Positions 34,773-42,417 of a stretch of DNA of 64,000 bases are shown one piece after another. A model generated the notes under the pieces. That model had not been told where the DNA came from. It ran no database searches and saw only the letters and a program-made list of their open reading frames with translations. Origin of the DNA: Flavobacterium sp. N2820 (lineage in GTDB: Bacteria; Bacteroidota; Bacteroidia; Flavobacteriales; Flavobacteriaceae); assembly GCF_025947285.1 (NCBI RefSeq), contig NZ_CP110008.1:1379001-1443000 (forward strand), in the 5' to 3' direction. The translations under genes were made by a program, and so were the position numbers. Within the stretch, counting starts at the first letter, position 1; every line of letters begins with the position of its first letter.

Positions 34773-35600
34773 ATGAAGAAAATTACTTTTTACCCTACGT
34801 TATTAATCCTACTTATTACCCTATTTGCTTTTAAGAATACACTAATTGAAACTGACCTCATACAAGTTAAAGGAGGTACTTTTAAAATGGGTTCAAAAAA
34901 TTCTGATACAAGTGCAGAACTTGACGAACAAAAAGAACATAGCGTAACCCTAAATACATTTGAAATAAGTAAATTTGAGGTTACTGTTTGGGAATGGAAA
35001 CAATTTATAAAAGCCAATAAAATGAAAATGCCAATAAAACCTTCTTGGGGTTGGCAAGATAATTACCCTATTAATGGAATCACATGGAATGAAGCAATAG
35101 CCTATTGCAATTGGCTAAGTACCAAAGAAAAACTACAACCTTGTTACAGTAAAAAAGGACCTAATTTTGTTTGTAATTTTAAAGCGAACGGGTATAGATT
35201 ACCAACAGAAGCAGAATGGGAATTTGCAGCAAAAGGAGGCACTAATTCAAAAGGTTTCAGATATAGCGGAAGTGATAAATTAGAAGATGTTGCATGGTAC
35301 AAAGTAAACAGTAATGGTCAACCGCACACCGTGGGTACAAAATTACCAAACGAATTAGGCATTTATGACATGAGTGGAAATGTTTGGGAGTGGTGTTGGG
35401 ATTGGTATAATAAAGACTTTTACAAACTTGAAAAAGGTGACAACCCAAAAGGTCCAGAAATGGGAGAAAGAAGAACCGTTAGAGGTGGATCTTGGGATAG
35501 TAAATCAAACTATGTAAGACCTGCAAACAGAATTTCTACAATTCCTTCAAAAACACATGAATTTTACGGATTTAGAATCGCTAGAACAATTTCAAAATAA
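34773..35600 (+). CDS. SUMF1/formylglycine-generating-enzyme-like domain protein, no catalytic Cys pair
   Basis: 275 residues. An N-terminal hydrophobic segment (7-22) is a signal peptide or anchor; then a complete SUMF1 domain: 'VKGGTFKMGS', 'FEISKFEVTVWEWKQFI', 'GITWNEAIAYCNWLS', 'GYRLPTEAEWEFAAKGG', 'YDMSGNVWEWCWDWY', 'RRTVRGGSWDSKSNYVRPANR', 'YGFRIART'. Genuine formylglycine-generating enzymes have two copper-binding Cys just after the 'RGGSW' strand; here that region has none, so sulfatase activation is unlikely. GldJ/GldK of the T9SS and gliding machinery share this fold; the protein is shorter than they are. Exported, function unknown. Confidence 0.8.
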   Translation: MKKITFYPTLLILLITLFAFKNTLIETDLIQVKGGTFKMGSKNSDTSAELDEQKEHSVTLNTFEISKFEVTVWEWKQFIKANKMKMPIKPSWGWQDNYPINGITWNEAIAYCNWLSTKEKLQPCYSKKGPNFVCNFKANGYRLPTEAEWEFAAKGGTNSKGFRYSGSDKLEDVAWYKVNSNGQPHTVGTKLPNELGIYDMSGNVWEWCWDWYNKDFYKLEKGDNPKGPEMGERRTVRGGSWDSKSNYVRPANRISTIPSKTHEFYGFRIARTISK

Positions 35601-35611
35601 TAAAAAACAAT

Positions 35612-35642
35612 CTTGCACAACCTAATTAAAATGGTACCTTTG
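35612..35642 (+). promoter_or_regulatory. Promoter of ndk
   Basis: CTTG (35612-35615), 19-bp spacer, TACCTTTG (35635-35642), 15 bp before ATG: one of the best promoter matches in the window. Confidence 0.8.
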
Positions 35643-35657
35643 CAAAAAATTTAAAAA

Positions 35658-36077
35658 ATGGCAACAAACAGAACTTTTACAATGATTAAACCAGATGCTG
35701 TAGAAAACGGACATATTGGTGGAATCTTAAACATGATTACAGAAGGTGGTTTCAAAATTGTTTCTTTGAAATTAACTCAATTAACTATTGCTGATGCACA
35801 AGCATTTTATGCGGTTCATGCTGCAAGACCATTTTTTGGTGAATTAGTTGAATTTATGACAAGAGGTCCAATTGTGGCTGCTATCTTAGAAAAAGAAAAT
35901 GCAGTAGAAGATTTTAGAACTTTAATCGGTGCTACAAATCCTGCTGATGCAGCTGAAGGAACTATTCGTAAAAAATATGCTACTTCTATCGGTGAAAATG
36001 CTGTTCACGGATCAGATTCTGATGAAAATGCAGCTATTGAAGGTGCTTTCCATTTTTCAGGTAGAGAGCAATTCTAA
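35658..36077 (+). CDS. ndk: Nucleoside-diphosphate kinase
   Basis: 139 residues, the usual size. '[19 protein letters not shown]' at the start and the active-site His117 in [15 protein letters not shown] are intact. It transfers the gamma-phosphate from ATP to other NDPs through a phosphohistidine. Monocistronic, with a strong promoter and a terminator shared with the convergent DciA-like gene. Codon usage and composition resemble a well-expressed housekeeping gene. Confidence 0.97.
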   Translation: MATNRTFTMIKPDAVENGHIGGILNMITEGGFKIVSLKLTQLTIADAQAFYAVHAARPFFGELVEFMTRGPIVAAILEKENAVEDFRTLIGATNPADAAEGTIRKKYATSIGENAVHGSDSDENAAIEGAFHFSGREQF

Positions 36078-36108
36078 TATTCTGTAAGCAGTTTGCTTAA
36101 AAATATAT

Positions 36109-36140
36109 AATCTCGTTTCTTAATTGAAACGAGATTTTTT
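36109..36140. terminator. Bidirectional terminator between ndk and the DciA-like gene
   Basis: Perfect 11-bp stem AATCTCGTTTC / GAAACGAGATT (36109-36119 / 36126-36136), 6-nt loop, T6 on the plus strand. Confidence 0.88.
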
Positions 36141-36435
36141 ATCGTAACACTAAACTCGTTACCAAGTCTTTTCGAAGTTCTTCGTTAATCATTTTGATGA
36201 TTTTGTCTTTTCCATAACTTAGTTCTTCTCTCAAAACAGCTGAAGACAAAGCTACATACAATGTTGAACCTTTGAGCTGAATTTCTGTTGTATAATTGTT
36301 GACCCCATTTCCCATCAAATTTTTCCAAGCATCACGAACATTAACCACATCCATTCCAGCTTCCAACTTATTTTGAGAAATAAATTGTTTCAACACGTCA
36401 CTAATAGGGCTTTCTTCATTGAATCGCTTTGCCAT
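36139..36435 (-). CDS. DUF721 protein, DciA-like
   Basis: 98 residues: 'PISDVLKQFISQNKLEAGMDVVNVRDAWKNLMG' followed by 'TEIQLKGSTLYVALSSAVLREELSYGKDKIIKMINEELRK', the two halves of the DUF721 fold. DciA is the ancestral replicative helicase loader in bacteria lacking DnaC/DnaI; this short Bacteroidota version contains only the conserved domain, so the loader role is inferred. Two bp downstream of the lipoprotein gene that precedes it in the operon. Confidence 0.82.
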   Translation of the reverse strand: MAKRFNEESPISDVLKQFISQNKLEAGMDVVNVRDAWKNLMGNGVNNYTTEIQLKGSTLYVALSSAVLREELSYGKDKIIKMINEELRKDLVTSLVLR

Positions 36436-36437
36436 AC

Positions 36438-36854
36438 TTACTTTATTGAAAATTTAACAGGGCGCTTATAATGATACTCTAAATCTTGCTGATTTTTAAC
36501 TACTAATTTATCGTTAGATAATTCAATTATTTCTTCTTTCCAACTCGCATAATTAGTTTTATAACCAATTACTGCGTTTCCGTTAGTAACTGTTATCACA
36601 AATTCTTCCTGAATATTATTGGTTAAATAAGTACCATCTAATTGAGGCATTACTTTTTTTCTAAAACCCTTTTTTGATTCGAGTTTAAAAAAATCGATAG
36701 TTTCATTTACTTTATATTCTTTCTTATCTCCATCAGGAAGTTCAACTTTTTCAATTTCCCAATACCCATTTAGGTGTTGCAAATCAGATTCAGAAATAGA
36801 TTGTTTACAAGATAAGATGAGTCCAAAAACAAAAAATAATATTATTTTTTTCAT
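36438..36854 (-). CDS. Lipocalin-like small lipoprotein
   Basis: 138 residues. Lipobox LILSC (Cys16) after a short signal peptide. The rest is a beta pattern beginning 'LNGYWEIEKVELPDG', typical of lipocalin-like lipoproteins in Bacteroidota, and ending 'KNQQDLEYHYKRPVKF'. Ligand unknown. It directly precedes the DciA-like gene (2-bp gap), a pairing without an obvious functional link. Divergent from the serine hydrolase across 104 bp. Confidence 0.72.
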   Translation of the reverse strand: MKKIILFFVFGLILSCKQSISESDLQHLNGYWEIEKVELPDGDKKEYKVNETIDFFKLESKKGFRKKVMPQLDGTYLTNNIQEEFVITVTNGNAVIGYKTNYASWKEEIIELSNDKLVVKNQQDLEYHYKRPVKFSIK

Positions 36855-36958
36855 TATACACGATTTATTATGGTATAAAATTACAATTATTTCTCTTTTG
36901 AATTAAACTATTACTTACTTTTATTGTCTAATAATGGTATAACCGTTTTTTTAGTCTT

Positions 36959-38026
36959 ATGAAAAAAATTGTCCCTTTTTTTGTCGCTTTACTAGTAATC
37001 AGTTGTGGCTCTGATGATTCATCAACAACTACAACTCCTGAAGAACAGATGTATTTTCCACCTATTGGCTCAACTACTTGGGAAACAAAAACTGTACAAA
37101 GTTTGGGCTGGAATCAATCACAAGTACAACCCTTACTAGATTATTTAGAATTAAAACATACTAAAAGTTTTATTGTACTACATAATGGTAAAATTGTATT
37201 GGAAAATTATTTTAATGGTCATAGTGCAAATGAACCATGGTATTGGGCAAGTGCTGGTAAAACATTAACCACAGCAGTTACAGGAATTGCTGAAGAAGAA
37301 GGATACTTAAACATCAACAACAAGGTTTCAGATTATTTAGGAACAGGATGGACAAGCATTCCCTTAGCAAAGGAAAATTTAATTACTAATAAGCATCTTT
37401 TAACCATGACATCAGGCTTAAATGATGCGTTAGGAGACGATGTTACTCCTGCAAATTTACAATATGTTGCAGATGCTGGAACGCGCTGGGCTTATCATAA
37501 TGTATATGTAAAATTGCAAGATGTTGTAGCTGCCTCTACTGGACAAAGTTGGTCAAATTATTTTAATACTAAATTAAGAGATCGAATAGGGATGACTGGC
37601 GGTAGTTGGATTCAGAATGGAGGTTTGAGTGTTTATTGGAGCACCCCTAGAAATATGGCACGATTTGGTTTATTAGCATTAAATAATGGGAAATGGGAAA
37701 ACAATCAAATTGTCCCTCAAAATTATTTCCAAAACGCAACTACCACTTCACAAAATTTAAATTTAGCATATGGCTACATGTGGTGGTTAAATGGAAAAAC
37801 TAGTTTTAGATTACCACAAAGTCAATTGCAATTTAATGGAACATTAATTCCAAGCGCTCCAAGTGATATGTATTGTGCTTTAGGAAAAAATGATCAAAAA
37901 ATATATGTCGTTCCTAGTAGAAAACTTGTTATAATTAGAATGGGAGATGTAGCAGATGGTGTAAATTTTGCATTATCTGATTTTGATGAAACATTATGGG
38001 AAAAAATAAGTGCTGTTATTAACTAA
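36959..38026 (+). CDS. Serine hydrolase, class C beta-lactamase family lipoprotein
   Basis: 355 residues. Lipobox VISC (Cys16) then a Ser/Thr-rich linker. The beta-lactamase/DD-peptidase fold has the SxxK nucleophile motif SAGK (98-101) and the Tyr-x-Asn motif YHN (179-181); the third KTG-like motif is not obvious. Family members include penicillin-binding esterases and D-aminopeptidases; this one is probably an envelope-bound esterase or peptidase rather than a resistance enzyme. The terminator stem includes the last coding bases, as is common in compact genomes. Confidence 0.85.
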   Translation: MKKIVPFFVALLVISCGSDDSSTTTTPEEQMYFPPIGSTTWETKTVQSLGWNQSQVQPLLDYLELKHTKSFIVLHNGKIVLENYFNGHSANEPWYWASAGKTLTTAVTGIAEEEGYLNINNKVSDYLGTGWTSIPLAKENLITNKHLLTMTSGLNDALGDDVTPANLQYVADAGTRWAYHNVYVKLQDVVAASTGQSWSNYFNTKLRDRIGMTGGSWIQNGGLSVYWSTPRNMARFGLLALNNGKWENNQIVPQNYFQNATTTSQNLNLAYGYMWWLNGKTSFRLPQSQLQFNGTLIPSAPSDMYCALGKNDQKIYVVPSRKLVIIRMGDVADGVNFALSDFDETLWEKISAVIN

Positions 38027-38047
38027 CAGCACTTATTTTTATTTTTT
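38007..38047. terminator. Bidirectional terminator overlapping two gene ends
   Basis: Perfect 11-bp stem AAGTGCTGTTA / TAACAGCACTT (38008-38018 / 38024-38034), 5-nt loop. T-rich flank on both strands, so it serves the serine hydrolase (+) and the small membrane protein (-). Confidence 0.85.
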
Positions 38048-38218
38048 CGCTTTCTTTTTTGAACTTGTAAGTTTTACAAAAATATACATTAGAATAGCAA
38101 ACGAAATTAATCGTAATGTCATAAAAACAAAATCAATTTCATCAAACGGAATTGCAACTAAAGCTAATACAAGAGCCACAATCAATAATTTTACGGTTTT
38201 ATATTTTAAAAATTCCAT
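38039..38218 (-). CDS. Small membrane protein downstream of ftsY (59 residues)
   Basis: A 59-codon frame from ATG 38218 to TAA 38039: MEFLKYKTVK, a first hydrophobic stretch (LLIVALVLALVAIPF), an acidic turn (DEID), a second one (VFMTLRLISFAILMYIFV) and a Lys-rich tail (SSKKKAKK). It begins 8 bp after the ftsY stop and is preceded by AAAGGAG, a rare clear Shine-Dalgarno here. A two-helix protein with a basic cytoplasmic tail fits the topology rule. No family recognised. The plus-strand frame over the same bases has no gene features. Confidence 0.72.
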   Translation of the reverse strand: MEFLKYKTVKLLIVALVLALVAIPFDEIDFVFMTLRLISFAILMYIFVKLTSSKKKAKK

Positions 38219-38226
38219 CTCCTTTT

Positions 38227-39207
38227 TTATTTAAAAAATGAATCAACAAATTCATACTTATTAAAAACTTGCAAGTCTTCAATTCCTTCACCAACTCCAA
38301 TATATTTAACTGGAATTTGAAATTGGTCAGAAATTCCAATCACAACACCACCTTTAGCTGTTCCATCTAATTTTGTAACCGCTAGACATGAAACTTCGGT
38401 TGCTGCTGTAAATTGCTTTGCTTGTTCAAAAGCATTCTGCCCTGTTGAACCATCTAAAACTAAAAGAACATCATTTGGTGTATCTTCTACAACCTTTTGC
38501 ATTACTTTTTTCACTTTTGAAAGTTCATTCATTAAGCCAACTTTGTTGTGTAAACGTCCCGCAGTATCAATAATCACAACATCAGCATTTTGAGCTACTG
38601 CGCTTTGCAAAGTATCAAATGCTACAGATGCTGGATCACTGCCCATTTGTTGTTTAACGATTGGCACACCTACTCTATCTGCCCAAATTTGCAATTGATC
38701 GATTGCAGCCGCTCTAAACGTATCTGCAGCACCAAGAACAACATTGTAACCTGCTTTTTTAAATTGATATGCTAACTTACCTATTGTTGTGGTTTTTCCC
38801 ACTCCATTTACACCAACAACCATAATTACATATGGTTTTTTGTCTTTAGGAATAGAAAATTCTGTAGCTTCACCAGAGTTTGTTTCAGATAATAATCCAG
38901 CAATTTCCTCACGAAGAATTCCGTTTAATTCATCTGTACCTAAGTATTTATCTTTTGAAACGCGTTCTTCAATGCGTTCGATGATTTTTAAAGTTGTATT
39001 TACGCCAACATCAGAAGAGACTAAGATTTCTTCTAAATTATCTAAAACTTCTGCGTCAACTTTGGATTTTCCTGCAACAGCCTTGGTAAGTTTAGAGAAA
39101 AACGATGTTTTAGATTTTTCTAATCCCTTATCTAAAGATTGTTTGTCCTGTTCGTTTAAGACAGGTTCTTTTTTTTCGGAAGAGAATATTTTTTTAAAAA
39201 AACTCAT
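38227..39207 (-). CDS. ftsY: Signal recognition particle receptor FtsY
   Basis: 326 residues with a short charged N-terminus, the N domain (~35-105) and the G domain: P-loop GVNGVGKT (132-139), 'AADTFRAAAIDQL' (~160-172), DTAGR (214-218), TKLDG (279-283). FtsY receives SRP-ribosome complexes at the inner membrane. It lacks the long acidic A domain of E. coli. It is followed 8 bp later by the small membrane protein gene, so they should be one transcript. Confidence 0.96.
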   Translation of the reverse strand: MSFFKKIFSSEKKEPVLNEQDKQSLDKGLEKSKTSFFSKLTKAVAGKSKVDAEVLDNLEEILVSSDVGVNTTLKIIERIEERVSKDKYLGTDELNGILREEIAGLLSETNSGEATEFSIPKDKKPYVIMVVGVNGVGKTTTIGKLAYQFKKAGYNVVLGAADTFRAAAIDQLQIWADRVGVPIVKQQMGSDPASVAFDTLQSAVAQNADVVIIDTAGRLHNKVGLMNELSKVKKVMQKVVEDTPNDVLLVLDGSTGQNAFEQAKQFTAATEVSCLAVTKLDGTAKGGVVIGISDQFQIPVKYIGVGEGIEDLQVFNKYEFVDSFFK

Positions 39208-39374
39208 TTGTTGATTTTTTTTTGATTTATAGCAATTATTTGATTAAAAACTGAAAGTAGTACCCTTTCTTATTTAGAATCCTGTTTGGAACATCTATCA
39301 AGTATTGCAAAAGCGGAAACGTGTTTAAAAAGGAGCCAATTGTTTTCCAATAAAATAATATGAGACAAATGTAA

Positions 39375-39411
39375 AAATAAAAAAGCTACTTTCAAACGAA
39401 AGTAGCTTTTC
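39375..39411 (-). terminator. Terminator after the rpmB-rpmG-DUF4295 operon
   Basis: Perfect 13-bp stem AAAAGCTACTTTC / GAAAGTAGCTTTT (39381-39393 / 39398-39410), AAAC loop. On the minus strand it is followed by a T-rich run. The rest of the 39208-39430 gap shows no gene. Confidence 0.9.
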
Positions 39412-39430
39412 TATATATTGTTTCTATGAA

Positions 39431-39583
39431 TTATTTCTTTTTCAAGAATTCATCAACTAATTCAGGAGCCATCACAGATTCAACGAATGTGTAAGCGCCA
39501 GTTTTTGGAGATTTAACCATTTTGATAGCTTTGGTTAATCTTTTTGAAGCTGTTTGTAAAGTTGCTACGGTTTTCTTTGCCAT
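39431..39583 (-). CDS. DUF4295 domain protein
   Basis: A 50-residue frame: MAKKTVATLQTASKRLTKAIK, then 'MVKSPKTGAYTFVESVMAPELVDEFLKKK'. DUF4295 is a Bacteroidota family found next to rpmG/rpmB and thought to be ribosome-associated; here it is the third gene, 8 bp after rpmG. Basic, cytoplasmic, probably a ribosomal accessory protein. Too short for a typical length cutoff but unambiguous by context and sequence. Confidence 0.88.
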   Translation of the reverse strand: MAKKTVATLQTASKRLTKAIKMVKSPKTGAYTFVESVMAPELVDEFLKKK

Positions 39584-39591
39584 GACTTATC

Positions 39592-39774
39592 TTATTTAAT
39601 TTCTTTATGTACAGTTACTCTTTTTAAGATTGGATTAAATTTTTTAATCTCTAATCTATCAGGAGTATTTTTTTTATTTTTTGTAGTAATGTAACGAGAT
39701 GTTCCAGGAACTCCTGAAGTTTTGTGCTCTGTACATTCTAAAATAACTTGGATTCTATTACCTTTCTTTGCCAT
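39592..39774 (-). CDS. rpmG: 50S ribosomal protein L33
   Basis: 60 residues, Lys-rich: [18 protein letters not shown], '[35 protein letters not shown]'. The family Cys pairs are incomplete: one Cys is visible (ECTEH), so this is a zinc-independent (C-) form. It sits 21 bp after rpmB and 8 bp before the DUF4295 gene. Confidence 0.95.
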
Positions 39775-39795
39775 TTTGATATATATTATTGCGGA

Positions 39796-40038
39796 TTATA
39801 CAGATTTTACAAATCCGTTAGCTTTTGCATTTTTCAATACAGCAGCAATTCCATTTTTATTAATAGTTTTTAATGCAGCCGTTGAAATTTTCAACGTTAC
39901 CCATCTATCTTCTTCAGGAATGTAAAAACGTTTTTTTACTAAATTAACAGAGAATTTTCTCTTTGTTTTATTCATAGCGTGAGAAACATTGTTCCCTACC
40001 ATTGCTCTTTTACCTGTAAGTTCACAAACTCTTGACAT
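39796..40038 (-). CDS. rpmB: 50S ribosomal protein L28
   Basis: 80 residues: MSRVCELTGKRAMVGNNVSHAMNKTKRKF, 'VNLVKKRFYIPEEDRWVTLKISTAALKTINKNG'. The start motif CELTGKR is the L28 hallmark. First gene of a conserved rpmB-rpmG-DUF4295 operon. A TTTCTTTG box with a TTG 20 bp upstream gives the promoter. Confidence 0.96.
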   Translation of the reverse strand: MSRVCELTGKRAMVGNNVSHAMNKTKRKFSVNLVKKRFYIPEEDRWVTLKISTAALKTINKNGIAAVLKNAKANGFVKSV

Positions 40039-40076
40039 TATTATTCAGCTTTATTTCGTTATCTAAAATCAGGGTG

Positions 40077-40107
40077 CAAAGAAACAAAATCGATTTCATA
40101 TACACAA
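40077..40107 (-). promoter_or_regulatory. Promoter of the rpmB operon
   Basis: Minus strand TTG (40107-40105), 20-bp spacer, TTTCTTTG (40084-40077; second base differs from TAnnTTTG). Transcription would start about 32 nt before the ATG. Confidence 0.55.
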
Positions 40108-40117
40108 CTATCTTTTG

Positions 40118-41365
40118 TTATTTTTTTAAAATTTCTTTATAAATGAGTTCCAATGCTTTACCAACCGCCCTATCTATTACCTTTTCGCGGGGTTGACCAA
40201 AGTTAAACTCTTCAATAAACACATCATTTGGTGAAGCAATTGCAATAAAAACTGTACCCAATTCTGCATTCGAATCACCCTTTGCTGGACCCGCATTTCC
40301 AGTGGTGGCAATAGCATAATCAGCTTGTGTTAGTTTTTGAATACCCAGCACCATTTCTTTTGCCACTTCAGCACTAACTACACTGTATTTATCTATTGTT
40401 TCCTTAGAGACACCTAAAACATCTATTTTCGTTTGCGAAGCATAACTTACTACACTTCCCTTAAAATAATTAGATGCTCCTGAAACTGCAGACAAAGTTG
40501 CAGCTATTTTTCCGCCTGTGCAACTTTCTGCGGTGGCTAATGTTAATTTTTTTTCGGTTAATATTTTACCTAAAACAAATTCAATAGGTTCATCTTCATT
40601 ATAACCTACAATAATATCGTGAATCAATAAATCAAGTAATTGGACTTGTTTTTCTATTTCATTTTGAAGAATTTCTTTGCTATTTCCACGAGCTGTTAAT
40701 CGTAATCTTACTTTTCCTGGACTTGGCAAATAGGCTAATTTGATAAAATCTGGCAAATTATCTTCCCATTCTTCAATTTGCTCCGCAATCATGCTTTCAC
40801 CACGACCATACGTCATAATAGTTTGATGTACAATATATGGGCGTTCATATTTTTGAACTAAATTAGGAATTACCTCGTTATCTATCAAATACTTCATTTC
40901 ATAGGGAACGCCTGGCAACGAAATAAAAACGGTATCTTCTTTCTCCATCCACATTCCAGGAGCGGTTCCTGCTTTATTAAAAAGCACTTTTGCTTTTGTA
41001 GGAACTAAAGCTTGTTCTCTATTAATCTGTGTAATTGGACGTTTGTAAAAACCTTCGATAATTTCTTTAACATGTAGCAAAACAGCCTCATTTTCAATTA
41101 AAGTATCCTCAAAATAATCGCAAAAGATTTTTTTAGTAATATCGTCTTTTGTTGGTCCTAATCCACCCGTAATAATAACAACCTCAACCTTATTTTGTAG
41201 TTTTTGAAATGTGTTTAAAATATGCTCTTTATCGTCAGATATTGATAACATTTCATGGGTGGCAATTCCAATTTTATCTAAAGCTTTGGCAATGTAAGAC
41301 GAATTTGTATCAACAATTTGACCAATAAGGATTTCGTCGCCAATAGTAACAATTGTGGCTTTCAT
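40118..41365 (-). CDS. cinA: CinA-family nicotinamide mononucleotide deamidase-related protein
   Basis: 415 residues. The N-terminal MoaB/MogA-like domain (~1-170; '[22 protein letters not shown]', '[14 protein letters not shown]', 'GTAPGMW') and the C-terminal CinA deamidase domain (~255-413; '[33 protein letters not shown]', 'ATTGNAGP') are both present. The C-terminal domain deamidates NMN in pyridine nucleotide salvage, while the N-terminal domain is pyrophosphatase-like. The NMN-deamidase Ser/Lys residues appear intact. Last gene of the exonuclease-FAH-Hpt-cinA run, separated from Hpt by a heptamer array. Confidence 0.93.
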   Translation of the reverse strand: MKATIVTIGDEILIGQIVDTNSSYIAKALDKIGIATHEMLSISDDKEHILNTFQKLQNKVEVVIITGGLGPTKDDITKKIFCDYFEDTLIENEAVLLHVKEIIEGFYKRPITQINREQALVPTKAKVLFNKAGTAPGMWMEKEDTVFISLPGVPYEMKYLIDNEVIPNLVQKYERPYIVHQTIMTYGRGESMIAEQIEEWEDNLPDFIKLAYLPSPGKVRLRLTARGNSKEILQNEIEKQVQLLDLLIHDIIVGYNEDEPIEFVLGKILTEKKLTLATAESCTGGKIAATLSAVSGASNYFKGSVVSYASQTKIDVLGVSKETIDKYSVVSAEVAKEMVLGIQKLTQADYAIATTGNAGPAKGDSNAELGTVFIAIASPNDVFIEEFNFGQPREKVIDRAVGKALELIYKEILKK

Positions 41366-41374
41366 AGGTAATAA

Positions 41375-41402
41375 TTATAGTTTGGGAATTGGGAATTATA
41401 GT
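41375..41402. repeat. Heptamer array covering the Hpt gene stop codon
   Basis: Four contiguous 7-mers: TTATAGT (41375-41381), TTGGGAA (41382-41388), TTGGGAA (41389-41395), TTATAGT (41396-41402). The TAA stop of the Hpt gene is within the last unit. Confidence 0.85.
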
Positions 41403-41740
41403 TTAAAATCTTTTTTGATTTCTTTTATAGCTAAGTCGATTCTGTCTTTTAATGATTTAAAAACTTCTTTAATTTCCTTTCGCTTTCCTTCCGCTTTTGA
41501 CCAAGTCATTATTTGAAGATTTTCTTCGTATGCCATATCCATTCCTAATAAATCTAGTGTAGGCTTAATTTTATGACAAGCAGCATAAGTTCTAGTATAA
41601 TCTTTTTCTTCAATTGCAGTTTTTATTGACTTCATTTCAGCAGGTACTTCTTCTAAAAACAAAGTTACAATTTGCAAGGCAAACTCGGTATCATTTTCAG
41701 AAATTTCATACACTTTTGCAAGATTATACTGTAAAGCCAT
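41396..41740 (-). CDS. Hpt-domain protein
   Basis: 114 residues from ATG 41740 (MALQYNLAKVYEI); an earlier in-frame ATG at 41779 would overlap the FAH gene. A four-helix bundle of the histidine phosphotransfer type with the candidate phospho-His in 'AACHKIKPTLDLLGM', and no catalytic kinase domain. Stand-alone Hpt proteins relay phosphate between hybrid kinases and response regulators, but no two-component gene is near. Its ATG is 1 bp after the FAH stop, so coupling is likely. Confidence 0.82.
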   Translation of the reverse strand: MALQYNLAKVYEISENDTEFALQIVTLFLEEVPAEMKSIKTAIEEKDYTRTYAACHKIKPTLDLLGMDMAYEENLQIMTWSKAEGKRKEIKEVFKSLKDRIDLAIKEIKKDFKL

Positions 41741-41741
41741 A

Positions 41742-42353
41742 CTATTTGATTTGAATTTTAAACATTGATTTATCTTCAATAAAACCCTCTAAAACATCAC
41801 CTTCAACAACTTTGGCAACACCTTTGGGAGTTCCTGTAAAAATAATATCTCCTTTTTTTAATGTAAAATATTGAGAAACATAAGCGACTAACTCATCTAT
41901 TTTCCACAACATTAAATTTGTGTTACCCACTTGAACGGAATGACCGTTTGATTTTAACTCAAAGTTAATATTTTCTACAGAAGAAAAATCTTTTTTCGAC
42001 AAAAAGGCACCAATAACCGCTGAATGGTCAAATGATTTCGCTTTCTCCCAAGGCAAACCCTTTTCTTTTAACTTACTTTGAACATCTCTTGCTGTAAAAT
42101 CAATTCCTAATCCAATTTCTTCATAATATTTATGTGCGAATTTTGGACTGATATATTTTCCAACTTTGCAAATTTTTACTAAAATTTCGACTTCATGATG
42201 CACATCATCACTAAAAGCCGGTATTACAAACGGTGTTTTCTTTGGCAAAACCGCTGTATCAGGTTTCATGAAAATTACAGGTTCTGTAGGTTTTTCATTG
42301 TTTAATTCCGAAATATGGTCCACATAATTGCGACCGATACAGATTATTTTCAT
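41742..42353 (-). CDS. Fumarylacetoacetate hydrolase family protein
   Basis: 203 residues from ATG 42353 (MKIICIGRNYVDHISELNNEKP). A TTG at 42380 lies in a heptamer array and gives an N-terminus unrelated to the family. FAH motifs: 'PVIFMKPDTAVL', 'HHEVEILVKI', 'GLGIDFTARDVQ', 'KSFDHSAVIGAFL', 'NLMLWKIDELVAYVSQYFTLKKGDIIFTGTPKGV'. The metal-binding Glu-x-Glu is 'EVEIL'. These enzymes hydrolyse beta-diketo acids or decarboxylate oxaloacetate; the substrate is not predictable. Confidence 0.9.
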   Translation of the reverse strand: MKIICIGRNYVDHISELNNEKPTEPVIFMKPDTAVLPKKTPFVIPAFSDDVHHEVEILVKICKVGKYISPKFAHKYYEEIGLGIDFTARDVQSKLKEKGLPWEKAKSFDHSAVIGAFLSKKDFSSVENINFELKSNGHSVQVGNTNLMLWKIDELVAYVSQYFTLKKGDIIFTGTPKGVAKVVEGDVLEGFIEDKSMFKIQIK

Positions 42354-42368
42354 ATCATTCTTATTGGA

Positions 42369-42417
42369 AGATGGAAGCAAACTTCTTCCAGCTTCTAGCT
42401 TTTAGTGTTTAACTTTC
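42369..42417. repeat. Heptamer array at the exonuclease 3' end
   Basis: Plus-strand units TTCTTCC, AGCTTCT, AGCTTTT, AGTGTTT, AACTTTC run contiguously from 42383 to 42417, preceded by AAGATGG and AAGCAAA. TGGAAGA near 42365-42371 and TCTTCC at 42384-42389 are inverted, so the array has two arms. Confidence 0.7.

Noticed and set aside
38010..38234. Plus-strand 74-codon frame over the ftsY-serine hydrolase gap
   Set aside because: No start context, promoter or family features; the minus strand holds a better small gene with a ribosome binding site.
41741..41779. ATG 41779 as Hpt start
   Set aside because: It would overlap the end of the FAH gene and add 13 residues not fitting the Hpt bundle; ATG 41740 follows the FAH stop directly.
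42354..42380. TTG 42380 as FAH start
   Set aside because: The added residues come from the heptamer array; MKIICIGRNY at 42353 is the family start.
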